A stretch of DNA of 64,000 bases. Source: Novosphingobium sp. JCM 18896 (GTDB lineage Bacteria > Pseudomonadota > Alphaproteobacteria > Sphingomonadales > Sphingomonadaceae). Shown here in pieces: positions 33,268 to 42,416 of this stretch. Position numbers and translations under genes: made by a program. How positions within the stretch are numbered: the first letter of the stretch is position 1; each line of letters starts with the position of its first letter. The stretch lies in NCBI RefSeq assembly GCF_025938095.1, contig NZ_JAPCZF010000001.1, positions 248,001 through 312,000 of the forward strand, read 5' to 3'. The notes under the pieces are model-generated. The model searched no databases, had not been told where the DNA came from, and worked only from the letters and a program-made list of their open reading frames with translations.

Positions 33268-36120
33268 TTACCCCAACCGCGCCAGCGCCGCGGCGAGACG
33301 CTCGGCCTCGGCGGCGTGGGCGGCATGGTCGGCGCGGGCCTTTTCGACGGCTTCGGGCTTGGCCTTCTCGACGAAGGAGGGATTGCCCAGACGCCCTTCG
33401 AGCGACTTGGCCTCCTTCTGTGAGACCGCGAGCGCCTTTTCGAGACGGGTCTTCTCGGCGGCGATGTCGATCACGCCTTCGAGCGGCACGACGATGTTCG
33501 CGTCGCCCGCGCCGATCGCCATGGCCGCGCCGGCCGGCGCAGCGGCAAACTGGATGCCGTTGAGGCGGGCGAGGCGGTCGACCGCGGCCGGATTGCGCTC
33601 GATGATCGCGCGCGTCGTCGCGCTGGGATCGGGCAGGTAGGCGTCGAGCCGCGCGCCCGGCGCGATGCCGAGTTCGGCCTTGGCCGTGCGCAGGTTGCCG
33701 ATCAGCGCGATCAGCCAGTCGACCTCGGTCTTGGCCTCGGCGTCGACGGCGACGCCCGGCGCCGGCCACTGCGCGACGATCAGCTCGTAGGGACGGTCAC
33801 CCAGCTTGTTCCACAGCTCTTCGGTGACGAAGGGCATGAAGGGGTGGAGCATGACGAGGATCTGGTCGAGCACCCAGCCGGCGACGGCCTTGGTCTCGTC
33901 GTCGAACTGGCCCTTGATCAGCTCGATGTACCAGTCGCAGAACTGGTCCCAGACGAAGTGGTAGATCGCGTTGGCGGCGGCGTCGAAGCGCAGTTCGGCC
34001 ATCGCCTTGTCGAGCTCGGCGACGGTGTCGATCACCTCGCCGATGATCCACTTGTTGACCGCCGAGGTGGCCTGCGGTGCGGCGAGGCTGGTCGAGGCGC
34101 CGATGCCGTTCGACTGGCAGAAACGCGCGGCGTTCCACAGCTTGGTGGCGAAGTTGCGGTAACCCTCGACGCGCTTCTCATCCATCTTCACGTCGCGGCC
34201 CTGGCTTTCCATCGCGGCCATGAAGAAGCGCAGCGCGTCGGCGCCGTACTGGTCGATCAGCCCGAGCGGATCGACGACATTGCCCTTGGATTTGGACATC
34301 TTCTGCCCGTCGGCCGCGCGGACGAGGCCGTGCAGGTAGAGCCGCTTCCACGGCACCTGGCCCTCGTTGAAGTGCATGCCCTGCATGGCCATGCGCGCAT
34401 CCCAGAAGAACAGGATGTCGAAGCCCGAGATCAGCAGGTCGTTGGGATAGTGGCGCTGGTAGAGCGTCGCGTCTGCCTCGGGCCAGCCGAGCGTGGCGAA
34501 AGGCCAGAGCGCCGAGGAGAACCAGGTATCGAGGACGTCCTCGTCGCGGCGAAGGCGAACGATCTTGCCTTCGCTACGAGCGTCAGGATCATCAGTGATT
34601 TCGATCGTGCAGTCTGATGGATAAAACTGACGTGCAAGAGTAATTGCTTCCTCAGGGGTCTCCGCGACAAATGGCACTGTGTCCATTCGTGTGCGACCGA
34701 TCTCTTGCATGTTGCCTTGCGGCGCAATCATACGGATTATGTCGCCTGTCTGGAGGGCGCCATCGCCATCCAGGGAAGGTCCATACCAAGCCGGAATCCG
34801 GTGGCCCCACCAGAGCTGGCGGCTGACGCACCAGGGCTGGATGTTTTCCATCCAGTTGAAGAAGGTCTTTCCCCAGGTCTTGGGGACGATCTCGATCGCG
34901 CCGCTGCGCACCGCCTGGAGCGGCGGCTGGGCGAGCGTTTCGGCATCGACGTACCACTGGTCGGTCAGCCAGGGCTCGATCACCACACCGCCGCGATCGC
35001 CGAACGGCGTCTGGATCGTGCGCGGCTCGAAGTCGGCTTCGATCTCTTCGCCGTCCTTGGTCTTGGTGACGTGTGGGACGAGGAAGCCGGCGGTCTTCAT
35101 GTCCTCGACGATCATCTGGCGCACGACGAAGCGGTCCTGGCCGAGGTACTTCTCGGGCACGAGCCCGTCCTGCGTCTGCACGACCTTGGCCTCGGCATCG
35201 AACATGTTGAGCATGTCGGCGGGCTTGATGCCCGCGCGCTTGCCGACCTCGAAGTCGTTGAAGTCGTGGCCGGGCGTGATCTTCACCGCGCCCGAACCGA
35301 GCTCGGGATCGGCGTGTTCGTCGGCGACGACCTTGAAGCGGCGGCCGGTCAGCGGCTGGAGGATGTCCTTGCCGATCACCGCCTTGTAGCGCGGATCCTC
35401 TGCGTTCACCGCCACGGCCATGTCGGCCAGCATCGTCTCGGGCCGGGTGGTGGCGACGACGATGTGATCCGCGCCGTCATCCAGCGTGACGCCGTCGGCC
35501 AGCGGATAGCGGAAGTGCCAGAAGCCGCCCTTGATCTCCTGCGTCTCGACCTCGAGGTCGGAAATCGCGGTCTTGAGCTTCGGGTCCCAGTTCACCAGCC
35601 GCTTGTCGCGGTAGATCAGGCCCTGGTTGTAGAGGTCGACGAAGACCTTCACGACCGCCTTGGTGAAATGCGGGTCCATGGTGAACTGCTCGCGCGACCA
35701 GTCCATCGAGCAACCGAGCCGGCGCAGCTGGCCGGTGATCGTGCCGCCGCTCTCGCGCTTCCACTCCCAGACCTTGTCGACGAAGGCCTCGCGCGAATAG
35801 TTCGTGCGCTTGTCCTGCTTCGCCTCCATCTGGCGCTCGACCACCATCTGCGTGGCGATGCCGGCGTGGTCGGTGCCGACCACCCACAGCGCATCCTTGC
35901 CGCGCAGACGTTCGTACCGGATCACAACGTCCTGTAGTGTGTTATCCAGCGCATGACCGATATGCAGCGAGCCCGTGACGTTGGGCGGCGGATTGACGAT
36001 GGTATAGGGCACGGCGTTCGGGCGCTCGGGGCGGAACAGCCCCTTGTCCTCCCAATGCGCGTACCATTTCGCCTCGATCGAAGCGGGGTCGAAAGTCTTG
36101 TCCAATTGCGTCTCGGTCAT
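33268..36120 (-). CDS. valS: Valyl-tRNA synthetase with an enlarged catalytic-domain linker
   Basis: Class I aminoacyl-tRNA synthetase charging tRNA-Val. 950 residues, beginning [20 protein letters not shown] (ATG 36120; the frame extends to 36156 without conservation). The HIGH motif is in [14 protein letters not shown], the editing domain lies around 190-340, the KMSKS motif is in [15 protein letters not shown], and a C-terminal coiled coil ([20 protein letters not shown]) ends the protein. Between HRIPAWY (about 440-445) and [11 protein letters not shown] (from about 527) there are about 80 residues where the family usually has fewer than 30. That stretch, 34561-34740, is about 51% G+C by count against 62-67% on the adjoining 60-base lines. 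The frame is intact, so the enzyme is probably functional. Confidence 0.96.
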   Translation of the reverse strand: MTETQLDKTFDPASIEAKWYAHWEDKGLFRPERPNAVPYTIVNPPPNVTGSLHIGHALDNTLQDVVIRYERLRGKDALWVVGTDHAGIATQMVVERQMEAKQDKRTNYSREAFVDKVWEWKRESGGTITGQLRRLGCSMDWSREQFTMDPHFTKAVVKVFVDLYNQGLIYRDKRLVNWDPKLKTAISDLEVETQEIKGGFWHFRYPLADGVTLDDGADHIVVATTRPETMLADMAVAVNAEDPRYKAVIGKDILQPLTGRRFKVVADEHADPELGSGAVKITPGHDFNDFEVGKRAGIKPADMLNMFDAEAKVVQTQDGLVPEKYLGQDRFVVRQMIVEDMKTAGFLVPHVTKTKDGEEIEADFEPRTIQTPFGDRGGVVIEPWLTDQWYVDAETLAQPPLQAVRSGAIEIVPKTWGKTFFNWMENIQPWCVSRQLWWGHRIPAWYGPSLDGDGALQTGDIIRMIAPQGNMQEIGRTRMDTVPFVAETPEEAITLARQFYPSDCTIEITDDPDARSEGKIVRLRRDEDVLDTWFSSALWPFATLGWPEADATLYQRHYPNDLLISGFDILFFWDARMAMQGMHFNEGQVPWKRLYLHGLVRAADGQKMSKSKGNVVDPLGLIDQYGADALRFFMAAMESQGRDVKMDEKRVEGYRNFATKLWNAARFCQSNGIGASTSLAAPQATSAVNKWIIGEVIDTVAELDKAMAELRFDAAANAIYHFVWDQFCDWYIELIKGQFDDETKAVAGWVLDQILVMLHPFMPFVTEELWNKLGDRPYELIVAQWPAPGVAVDAEAKTEVDWLIALIGNLRTAKAELGIAPGARLDAYLPDPSATTRAIIERNPAAVDRLARLNGIQFAAAPAGAAMAIGAGDANIVVPLEGVIDIAAEKTRLEKALAVSQKEAKSLEGRLGNPSFVEKAKPEAVEKARADHAAHAAEAERLAAALARLG

Positions 36121-36236
36121 GCCCGCGCCTTTGCCAGCGGGACGCGCGGCACGCAAGCGATGCGGCGGGTTCGGTGCCGTCTATCGTCCCTCGCGCACTT
36201 GCCGAGGCAGGTATTTTCCCGCATGAACCTCGCCTG

Positions 36237-37349
36237 ATGCGCGATTGGGCCGACTTCACGACCGATGCGGAGGAGGGCGGGGCTAGCACCATCGCGCTCA
36301 CCGGCGCGCTTACGGTTTCCTGCATAGGCCCGCTCGACAAGCGGCTGCGCGAACTCGACGAGCCGATCGCGCGGATCGATCTCTCGGGCGTCAGCGCGAT
36401 CGACACGGTCGGCGCCTGGACCGCCTGGCGCACCGCGCGCGATCACGATGCCGAGATCGTCGGCGCCAGCGAGCAGGCCGAGCGGCTGATCTCCGCGATC
36501 AAGGATTCGAAAGGCGACGCCGACATCGCCCCGCCGCGCGCAGAAGTGATCGAGCGCGTGCCCGCGGCGGTCGGCGATCTCGTGGTCGGCTGGGGCGAGG
36601 GCACGGTCGGCGTGATCGGCTTCCTCGGTTCGCTGGTGGTCTCGGCCGGGCATACGATCAAGAAGCCCAGCAAGCTGCGCGTGAAGGCGCTGATCCGCCA
36701 GATCGAGCTCGTCGGCGTCTCGGCGCTCGGCATCATCGGGCTGATGTGCTTCCTCGTCGGCATCGTCATCGCGCAACAGGGCGCGGTCCAGCTCCAGCAG
36801 TTCGGCGCCGAGTTCTACACGATCAACCTGACCGGCCGCCTCGCCATGCGCGAACTCGGCGTGCTGATGACCGCGATCATGGTCGCGGGCCGTTCGGGCT
36901 CGGCCTTCGCCGCGCAGCTCGGCACGATGAAGCTGACCGAGGAGGTCGACGCGATGCGCACGATCGGCGTCTCGCCGGTCGAGGCGCTGATCATCCCGCG
37001 CGTGCTCGCGGCCGTGCTGATGATGCCGCTGCTGGGCTTCTATGCCGCGGTCATGGCGATCATCGGCGGTGCCTTCCTGGCGAACTTCGCGCTCGACATC
37101 CCGTTCTTCACCTTCCTCGCGCGGATCCAGGAGGTCGTGCCGATGCACGACGTCTGGGTCGGGCTGGTCAAGGCGCCGTTCTTCGGGCTGATCATCGCGC
37201 TGGCCGGCTGCTACCAGGGCATGCAGGTCAAGGCCAATGCCGAGGAAGTCGGCATCCGCACGACCATGGCCGTGGTCCAGGCGATCTTCATGGTCATCGT
37301 CCTCGATGCCTTCTTCGCGATCTTCTTCACCAAGGTGGGCTGGGGATGA
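36237..37349 (+). CDS. mlaE: STAS-MlaE fusion, lipid ABC transporter permease
   Basis: Permease of the Mla-type phospholipid transporter of the inner membrane, 370 residues. The N-terminal about 95 residues form a STAS domain (IALTGALTVSCIGPLDKRL, then IDLSGVSAIDTVGAW), equivalent to the separate MlaB of E. coli. The MlaE part follows, with QIELVGVSALGIIGLMCFLV, MRELGVLMTAIMVAGRSGSA, then AMRTIGVSPVEALIIPRVLA. ATG 36237 is the first start giving the STAS domain; no good ribosome site is visible and a GTG at 36174 is in frame. Its stop overlaps mlaF (ATGA). First gene of a four-gene operon. Confidence 0.94.
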   Translation: MRDWADFTTDAEEGGASTIALTGALTVSCIGPLDKRLRELDEPIARIDLSGVSAIDTVGAWTAWRTARDHDAEIVGASEQAERLISAIKDSKGDADIAPPRAEVIERVPAAVGDLVVGWGEGTVGVIGFLGSLVVSAGHTIKKPSKLRVKALIRQIELVGVSALGIIGLMCFLVGIVIAQQGAVQLQQFGAEFYTINLTGRLAMRELGVLMTAIMVAGRSGSAFAAQLGTMKLTEEVDAMRTIGVSPVEALIIPRVLAAVLMMPLLGFYAAVMAIIGGAFLANFALDIPFFTFLARIQEVVPMHDVWVGLVKAPFFGLIIALAGCYQGMQVKANAEEVGIRTTMAVVQAIFMVIVLDAFFAIFFTKVGWG

Positions 37350-38248
37350 GCGAGCACGATCCCGCCAATACGGTCGATGAGGCCGACCTGCCCGCCGTGG
37401 CCGAACCCTTCACGGGCGACAATCCGATCGTCATCGAGGGGCTGAAGAACTCGTTCGGCGATCACGTCATCCACGAGGACCTGTCGCTGACGGTCCGGCG
37501 CGGCGAGATCATCGGCGTGGTCGGCGGCTCGGGCACGGGCAAGTCGGTGCTGATGCGCTCGATCATCGGGCTGCAGATCCCCGATGCAGGAACGATCGAG
37601 GTGCTCGGCAGTTCGATCACCGATGCCCAGGACGACGACGATATCGACATCCGCTCGCGTTGGGGCGTGCTGTTCCAGGGCGGCGCCTTGTTCTCGACCC
37701 TGACCGTCGCCGAAAACGTCGAGGTGCCGCTGCTCGAGTTCTATCCCGAGATCGACCCCGAGCTGCGCCACGAGATCGCGCGCTACAAGGTCATGCTCTC
37801 GGGCCTGCCAGAGGAAGCCGCGTCAAAGTATCCGGCCGAGCTGTCGGGCGGCATGAAGAAGCGTGCGGGCCTGGCGCGGGCGCTGGCGCTCGATCCCGAA
37901 GTGCTGTTCCTAGACGAGCCGACCGCGGGCCTCGACCCGATCGGCGCGGCGGCGTTCGATCGGCTGACCAAGGAATTGCAGGAAACGCTGGGGCTCACCG
38001 TGTTCCTGATCACCCACGATTTGGACACGCTCTACGAGATCTGCGACCGCGTCGCCGTGCTCGCCGAGAAGAAGGTGATCGCCGTGGGGACGATCCCGGA
38101 ACTGCTCGCGCTCGACCATCCGTGGATCCAGGAATACTTCAACGGCCCCCGTGGCCGGGCTGCCCAGAACAGTCAGGAGCGCGGTGCGCAGGCCCGTGAA
38201 CAGGGCCATGCCGACAGCGTGGACAATTCAGGCGAACAAGGGGCATAG
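37346..38248 (+). CDS. mlaF: Lipid ABC transporter ATP-binding protein
   Basis: ATPase of the Mla system, 300 residues. Walker A GGSGTGKSVLMR near 67, Q-loop LFQGGALFSTLTV, signature ELSGGMKKRAGLARALALDP near 167-186, Walker B EVLFLDEPTAGLDP and the switch histidine in FLITHDLDT. The SGGMKKR form is typical of MlaF/Ttg2A. A C-terminal tail of about 35 residues (from GPRGRAAQNSQ) is polar and specific. It overlaps mlaE by 4 bases and ends 8 bases before mlaD. Confidence 0.96.
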   Translation: MSEHDPANTVDEADLPAVAEPFTGDNPIVIEGLKNSFGDHVIHEDLSLTVRRGEIIGVVGGSGTGKSVLMRSIIGLQIPDAGTIEVLGSSITDAQDDDDIDIRSRWGVLFQGGALFSTLTVAENVEVPLLEFYPEIDPELRHEIARYKVMLSGLPEEAASKYPAELSGGMKKRAGLARALALDPEVLFLDEPTAGLDPIGAAAFDRLTKELQETLGLTVFLITHDLDTLYEICDRVAVLAEKKVIAVGTIPELLALDHPWIQEYFNGPRGRAAQNSQERGAQAREQGHADSVDNSGEQGA

Positions 38249-38256
38249 GCGGGGCA

Positions 38257-39195
38257 ATGGAGACAAGAGCCAATCACGTCTGGGTGGGTGTCGTGACCCT
38301 GGCCCTGGTGGCCATGGTCGCCGCCTTCATCATCTGGATCGCCCGGATCAATGAGGGCGATCAGCGCAAGTTCGACATCTTCTTCAAGCAGTCGGTCGAC
38401 GGGCTCGCTCAGGGTTCGAAGGTCTCGTTCGCGGGCGTTCCCGTGGGCAAGATCGAGACGATCGAGCTGTGGAAGAAGGATCCCAGCTTCGTGCGCGTGC
38501 GCATCGGCGTGAAGAAGGAAGTGCCGATCACCGTCGGCACCACCGCGACGATCCAGGGCAGCTTCACCGGCACCTCGGACATCATGCTCGAAGGCGCGAT
38601 CAAGGGCGCGCCGCCGATCACCGAGCCGGGGCCCGAGGGCGAGCCCGTGATCCCGACCAAGCAGGGCGGGCTCGGCGCTATCCTCAACAATGCGCCGCTG
38701 CTGCTCGAGCGGCTGGCGACCCTGACCGACCGGCTCAACCTGCTGCTGTCCGACGACAACCAGAAGTCGATCCGCGGCATCCTCGCCAACACCGACCGCA
38801 TGACCGGCGATCTCGCCGATGCGACCCCGCAAGTGAAGGCGACGATCGCCGAGCTCCAGGGCACGCTCAAGCAGGCGACGCGCACGCTCGTCGCCTTCGA
38901 GGGCGTCGCCGGCAAGGCCGACCAGGTGCTCGGCGAGGACGGCCATGCCCTGGCCGATCAGCTGCGCCAGACGCTCGGCGCGGCGAAGGCTGCGGCCAAT
39001 GCGCTCGAAGGCGCGGTCGGCGATGCGCGGCCCGGCATTCGTCAGCTGTCGGGCTCGACCCTGCCCGAGGCCGAGGCCGCGATCCGCGACCTGCGCGCCA
39101 CGGCGCGGGCGCTGCGCCAGGTGACCGAGAAGATCGACGAGCGGGGCGCGGGCGCCCTGGTCGGCGGCGGCAAGCTGCCGGACTACAAGCCATGA
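38257..39195 (+). CDS. mlaD: MCE-domain lipid-binding protein
   Basis: 312-residue membrane-anchored periplasmic component. One N-terminal helix (WVGVVTLALVAMVAAFIIWI, residues about 8-27). An MCE domain at about 35-115 (FFKQSVDGLAQGSKVSFAGV, then PVGKIETIEL). A long helical region (about 145-300) contains repeated leucine-rich heptads. MCE proteins form hexameric rings through which lipids pass between membranes; the longer helical tail here is more like PqiB/Mce than the short E. coli MlaD. It overlaps the next gene by 4 bases. Confidence 0.92.
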   Translation: METRANHVWVGVVTLALVAMVAAFIIWIARINEGDQRKFDIFFKQSVDGLAQGSKVSFAGVPVGKIETIELWKKDPSFVRVRIGVKKEVPITVGTTATIQGSFTGTSDIMLEGAIKGAPPITEPGPEGEPVIPTKQGGLGAILNNAPLLLERLATLTDRLNLLLSDDNQKSIRGILANTDRMTGDLADATPQVKATIAELQGTLKQATRTLVAFEGVAGKADQVLGEDGHALADQLRQTLGAAKAAANALEGAVGDARPGIRQLSGSTLPEAEAAIRDLRATARALRQVTEKIDERGAGALVGGGKLPDYKP

Positions 39196-39800
39196 ACGAC
39201 AGGGGGCAGATCGTGCGCGGATCCATCAAACTGGCGACGCCTTTCGCTGCGCTCCTGCTGCTCGGCGGCTGCGTCAGCCTCGGCGGCAAGGCGCCCAAGC
39301 AGCTGATCGGGCTCACCCCCGAAGCGACGGCGCCCGCCGGCGACATGGGTGCGACGACCCTGCGCGAGGCGCTGGTCGTGCTCGATCCCGAGGCCGAGCG
39401 CCGGCTCGACGTCCAGCGCGTGCCCGTCCAGGTCGACGACGCGACGATCGCCTACCTCAAGGACGCGACCTGGGTCGAGCGGCCCGCGCGCCTGTTCCGC
39501 CGCCTGCTCGCCGAGACGATCCGCGCCAAGGGCAAGCGACTGGTGGTCGAGGCCGGCGACGCGGCCGAGGGCGGCAAGACCACGCTCGGTGGGCGCCTGC
39601 TCGACATGGGCTACGACGCGCGCAGTCAGACCGTGGTGGTGCGCTACGACGCGCTGCGCTCGGATGGCGCGGGCAATGTCGTCTCGCGCCGTTTCGAGGC
39701 CAGCGTGCCCGGCGTCTCGCCCAAGGTCGAGAGCGTCGCACCGGCGCTGAACAAGGCGGCCAACGAGGTCGCCGCGCAGGTCGCGGACTGGGTGGGCTGA
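39192..39800 (+). CDS. ABC-type transport auxiliary lipoprotein
   Basis: 202-residue lipoprotein of the ABC_trans_aux (PqiC-like) family. A lipobox LLLGGC sits near residue 28 after a basic, hydrophobic N-terminus, so it is predicted to be lipidated and exported. The mature domain contains VLDPEAERRLDVQRVPVQVD, and later the helix TWVERPARLFRRLLAETI characteristic of the family. It stands where other Mla systems have MlaC, suggesting a different outer-membrane partner. ATG 39192 overlaps the mlaD stop; GTG 39213 is another possible start. Last gene of the operon. Confidence 0.88.
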   Translation: MNDRGQIVRGSIKLATPFAALLLLGGCVSLGGKAPKQLIGLTPEATAPAGDMGATTLREALVVLDPEAERRLDVQRVPVQVDDATIAYLKDATWVERPARLFRRLLAETIRAKGKRLVVEAGDAAEGGKTTLGGRLLDMGYDARSQTVVVRYDALRSDGAGNVVSRRFEASVPGVSPKVESVAPALNKAANEVAAQVADWVG

Positions 39801-39823
39801 CACCACCGCCTTTCGCCCGATAA

Positions 39824-39932
39824 ATCCCGTCGCCCCTGCGAAGGCAGGGGCCCAGCCGAGCTCTCGTTCTGAAACCGAGGGTTCGCGGACGCACCGTTAG
39901 TTAGGCCCCTGCCTGCGCAGGGGCGACGGGAT
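39824..39932. repeat. Palindromic intergenic repeat (GTCGCCCCTGCGAAGGCAGGGGC type)
   Basis: Facing arms ATCCCGTCGCCCCTGCGAAG and GCCTGCGCAGGGGCGACGGG-AT, each hairpin-forming, with about 50 bases between. It lies between the mla operon and the convergent Nmad3-like gene. It has the same layout as the 20990 repeat with a C/G shift in the arm, so both may be branches of one family. Confidence 0.78.
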
Positions 39933-39951
39933 TATTGGATATGGGACGGAT

Positions 39952-40677
39952 CTACCGTTCGATTTCCGCGACCACCTCGGCCAGCCAGGCCAGCGCCTCG
40001 ACATCCGCGCCGACGTGCGCGACGAATTCCTGGCCGCGCTTGGCCGAATCCAGTTCGCCGTCGATCCACCGCTCGGGCCGGTCGTGATAGGTCAGGCCGG
40101 TCCGTGCCAGCCAGGCGGGGATAGTCCAGCGGTTGAGTGGTCCGCCCTCGCGTGTCAGCCGCAGCGCGGGCGGGGCATGGTGCGCGATACGGCCGGGACC
40201 GTGATAGATCGTGTTGGTCTGGTTCCAGCTACCCGCGAGATGCGGATGCGCGCGCGGCGGCTCGCGCCATTCGGGGGACAGGCGCAGGGCCTCGGGCGCG
40301 CCGTGGCAGGCCACGCGCATGTGGCCGAAGATCCGATGATGGCGTTCGCCCGTGGCCTCGTCGGCGAAGAGCCCGAAGAACACGAAGACGTCGCCCGTCC
40401 CGATCCCCTGCTTGCGCAGGTGGCCCTGCGCCGCGTCGCATTGGCCGAACCAGCAGAGGCCATCGGCGAAGAGAGGATCGTCGTGGCACAGCGATCGGCC
40501 GGTCAGGCGCCCGCGCGTCGCACGCTCGACCAGCGCGTCGTGGCCCAGATCGGCATAGGTCGTGGTCGAGCTATGGCTCGCCGGGATCGGCAGCGAGATC
40601 GGCCGACCGCCGACGATCGGCGAGGGCGCGCCGCCGGCGGTGCTGTCGAACCCCTTGCGGCTGAAGACGATGCGCAT
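39952..40677 (-). CDS. Nmad3-like putative nucleotide-modification protein
   Basis: 241 residues. The N-terminus MRIVFSRKGFDSTAGGAPSP and the following ISLPIP, then TTTYADLG and HDDPLF match what I know of the Nmad3 (nucleotide modification associated domain 3) family, proposed from phage and bacterial gene neighbourhoods to act on modified DNA bases. Further conserved-looking parts are GDVFVFFGLF and HRIFGHMRV. Enzymatic activity has not been shown for the family as far as I know. No methyltransferase, phage or restriction gene is near. ATG 40677 gives the conserved opening. It is flanked on both sides by palindromic repeats. Confidence 0.68.
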   Translation of the reverse strand: MRIVFSRKGFDSTAGGAPSPIVGGRPISLPIPASHSSTTTYADLGHDALVERATRGRLTGRSLCHDDPLFADGLCWFGQCDAAQGHLRKQGIGTGDVFVFFGLFADEATGERHHRIFGHMRVACHGAPEALRLSPEWREPPRAHPHLAGSWNQTNTIYHGPGRIAHHAPPALRLTREGGPLNRWTIPAWLARTGLTYHDRPERWIDGELDSAKRGQEFVAHVGADVEALAWLAEVVAEIER

Positions 40678-40750
40678 GGCGTCCTTATAGGCCTCGTCGA
40701 TCAATTCGTAAGGTGACCGTAGTCGGGCCTCAGGGCCTCCAGATACTCAC

Positions 40751-40843
40751 CGTCACTCCGGACTTGATCCGGGGGCCAGCTGAGCGTCGTAGTTCATCGC
40801 TTGCCGCGAGAAGCGGGACCCCGGATCGAGTCCGGGGTGACGA
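40751..40843. repeat. Palindromic intergenic repeat (GTCACTCCGGACTTGATCCGGGG type)
   Basis: Facing arms CGTCACTCCGGACTTGATCC-GGGGGCC and ACCCCGGATCGAGTCCGGGG-TGACG, about 45 bases apart, in the 187-base gap between the ATP12 gene and the Nmad3-like gene. Each arm is self-complementary. It is a third sequence variant of the CGTCA...TGACG-ended palindromes. Confidence 0.78.
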
Positions 40844-40864
40844 AAGCGGGAAACGGGTGTGCGT

Positions 40865-41560
40865 TCAGCCCCGCGCCAGACGGGCATAACGCATCGCGGT
40901 CTCGAACACCGACAGGCGCTGTTCGCGGCGTTCTTCCGCCTCGGCGTCCTTGCCCCAGAGGCTGGCCTGCCAGTCCTCTTCGAGATTGGCGACGTCCCAC
41001 AATTCGTCGGCATCGGCCTCGGGCGCGAGCGCGGCGAGGGCGATCACCAGCGACGAGGCGAGGCTGGTCAAGGTGTTGACCGCGGCGAGGACATGGTCGC
41101 TCTCGGCCTGGAGCACCGCGTCCATCCGGGCGAGCGTTGCGGCCGGCTGGGGACGGTGCATGATGCCGTCGATTCGCTCGAAATGGACGTCCCAGCGCTG
41201 CTCGGCGGCGTGGAGCAGCGGCTCCCACACCTCCTGCTGGCGCTCGTGCAGCGGTTCGTCGGGCTCGGCACGGTAGCAGAGCGTATCGGTGCCGGCATAA
41301 GCGACGAGGCTGCGGATCGCGTCGCTGCGATCCTGGCCGATCACGTCGATAGCATAGTCGGCCATGTCGCGCATGACGAAAAGCGCCGGATCGATCTCCT
41401 CGCCCTGGTCGGCCCATTCCTCGGCCAGCGCCTCGGCCAGCGCCTGCGTCGGCAGGGCCTGCGCGCGGCCGCCGACGGTCTTGAGCCCGCGGCCGTCGAG
41501 CAGCACGCGCCAGCCCTCTTCGTTGTGACCGACCGAGACCTGCTTGTAGAAACGTTTCAT
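40865..41560 (-). CDS. ATP12 family chaperone
   Basis: 231-residue homologue of the mitochondrial ATP12 chaperone, which binds the F1-ATPase alpha subunit before assembly; common in alphaproteobacteria. Recognisable segments: MKRFYKQVSVGHNEEGWRVL, LDGRGLKTVGG, ALAEEWADQGEEIDP, and the later region RWDVHFERIDGIMHRPQPAA. ATG 41560 overlaps the stop of a small membrane protein gene by 4 bases. It is the last gene of a four-gene operon. Confidence 0.93.
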   Translation of the reverse strand: MKRFYKQVSVGHNEEGWRVLLDGRGLKTVGGRAQALPTQALAEALAEEWADQGEEIDPALFVMRDMADYAIDVIGQDRSDAIRSLVAYAGTDTLCYRAEPDEPLHERQQEVWEPLLHAAEQRWDVHFERIDGIMHRPQPAATLARMDAVLQAESDHVLAAVNTLTSLASSLVIALAALAPEADADELWDVANLEEDWQASLWGKDAEAEERREQRLSVFETAMRYARLARG

Positions 41561-41766
41561 GAGTTCGGGGATTTCCAGCGGCGGGCGAGAAGGGTGGGCA
41601 TGACCAGCGCGTCAAGCAGGCCGATGACGAAAAGGGCATAGCCGGCCTCTATCGGCAGGTCGATCTTGCGGTTGATTACCAGCAGGCCGACGAGCGCCAG
41701 GGCCGTGCCGATCCAGCGCATGGCCTGGATCACGATGAAGCGGTTGCGGGCGCGATCCTCGCTCAT
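41557..41766 (-). CDS. Small two-helix membrane protein, unknown
   Basis: 69 residues with two hydrophobic helices (WIGTALALVGLLVI at 18-31 and AGYALFVIGLLDALVMPTLL at 41-60) and short charged ends (MSEDRARNRF... and ARRWKSPNS). It overlaps both neighbours by 4 bases (HAD stop/ATG 41766; own stop/ATP12 start), good evidence that it is translated. Function unknown; it may be an accessory protein linked to ATP12 and F1Fo assembly (inference from position only). Confidence 0.78.
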   Translation of the reverse strand: MSEDRARNRFIVIQAMRWIGTALALVGLLVINRKIDLPIEAGYALFVIGLLDALVMPTLLARRWKSPNS

Positions 41767-42416
41767 TTCAGCAGGTAGGCCTTGAGTTCTTCGCGGCTGG
41801 TGGCGACGAACTCGGCGCCGGCCGCGCGCAGTTCCTCGGGGGTGTGATAGCCCCAGTCGACGCCGATCCCGCGGACTCCGGCGTCGCGCGCCATCTGCAT
41901 GTCGTAGGCGGTGTCGCCGATCATCACCGCCTCGGACGGTTCGGCCGCGGCCTCGAACAGCGCGGCTTCGAGCATCGCCGGATCGGGCTTCGACGGGTGA
42001 TTGTCGGCGGTCTGCAGCGAGACGAAGTGCTTCGACAGGCCGTGCGAGGCCAGGCAGTGATCGAGCCCGCGGCGCGACATGCCGGTCGCCACGGCGAGCT
42101 GCCAGCCGGCGCCGTGGAGCGCGTCGAGCACATCGGCGATGCCGTCGAACAGTTGCTGCGATAGCTCGCCCGCCTCGCGCTGGGCGCGGAAGGCGCGCTT
42201 GTAGGCGTCGACGAGGTTGCGTTGCAGATCGTCGTCGATGTCGGGCGAGAGCCGGCGCATCGCCTGCGGCAGGCTGAGCCCGACCATGCGGCGGACCTGG
42301 TGAGGATCGGGCGCGGGCAGGCCGACTTCGGCGAAGGCTTCGTCCATCGCGCGGCAGATCGAGGCCTGGCCGTCGATCAGGGTGCCGTCGCAGTCGAAGA
42401 CAGCGAGCTTGGTCAT
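41763..42416 (-). CDS. HAD superfamily (subfamily IA) hydrolase, Gph-like
   Basis: 217-residue phosphatase. The nucleophile motif FDCDGTLIDGQASI carries two aspartates at residues 8 and 10. The helical cap domain covers about 15-90, motif II lies in AVATGMSRRGLDH, the lysine in PSKPDPAML, and the acidic motif in VMIGDTAYDMQMARDAGV. This is the pattern of phosphoglycolate phosphatase-like enzymes, though the substrate is not certain. ATG 42416 overlaps the FMN-binding gene stop, and its own stop overlaps the next gene. Confidence 0.93.
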   Translation of the reverse strand: MTKLAVFDCDGTLIDGQASICRAMDEAFAEVGLPAPDPHQVRRMVGLSLPQAMRRLSPDIDDDLQRNLVDAYKRAFRAQREAGELSQQLFDGIADVLDALHGAGWQLAVATGMSRRGLDHCLASHGLSKHFVSLQTADNHPSKPDPAMLEAALFEAAAEPSEAVMIGDTAYDMQMARDAGVRGIGVDWGYHTPEELRAAGAEFVATSREELKAYLLK

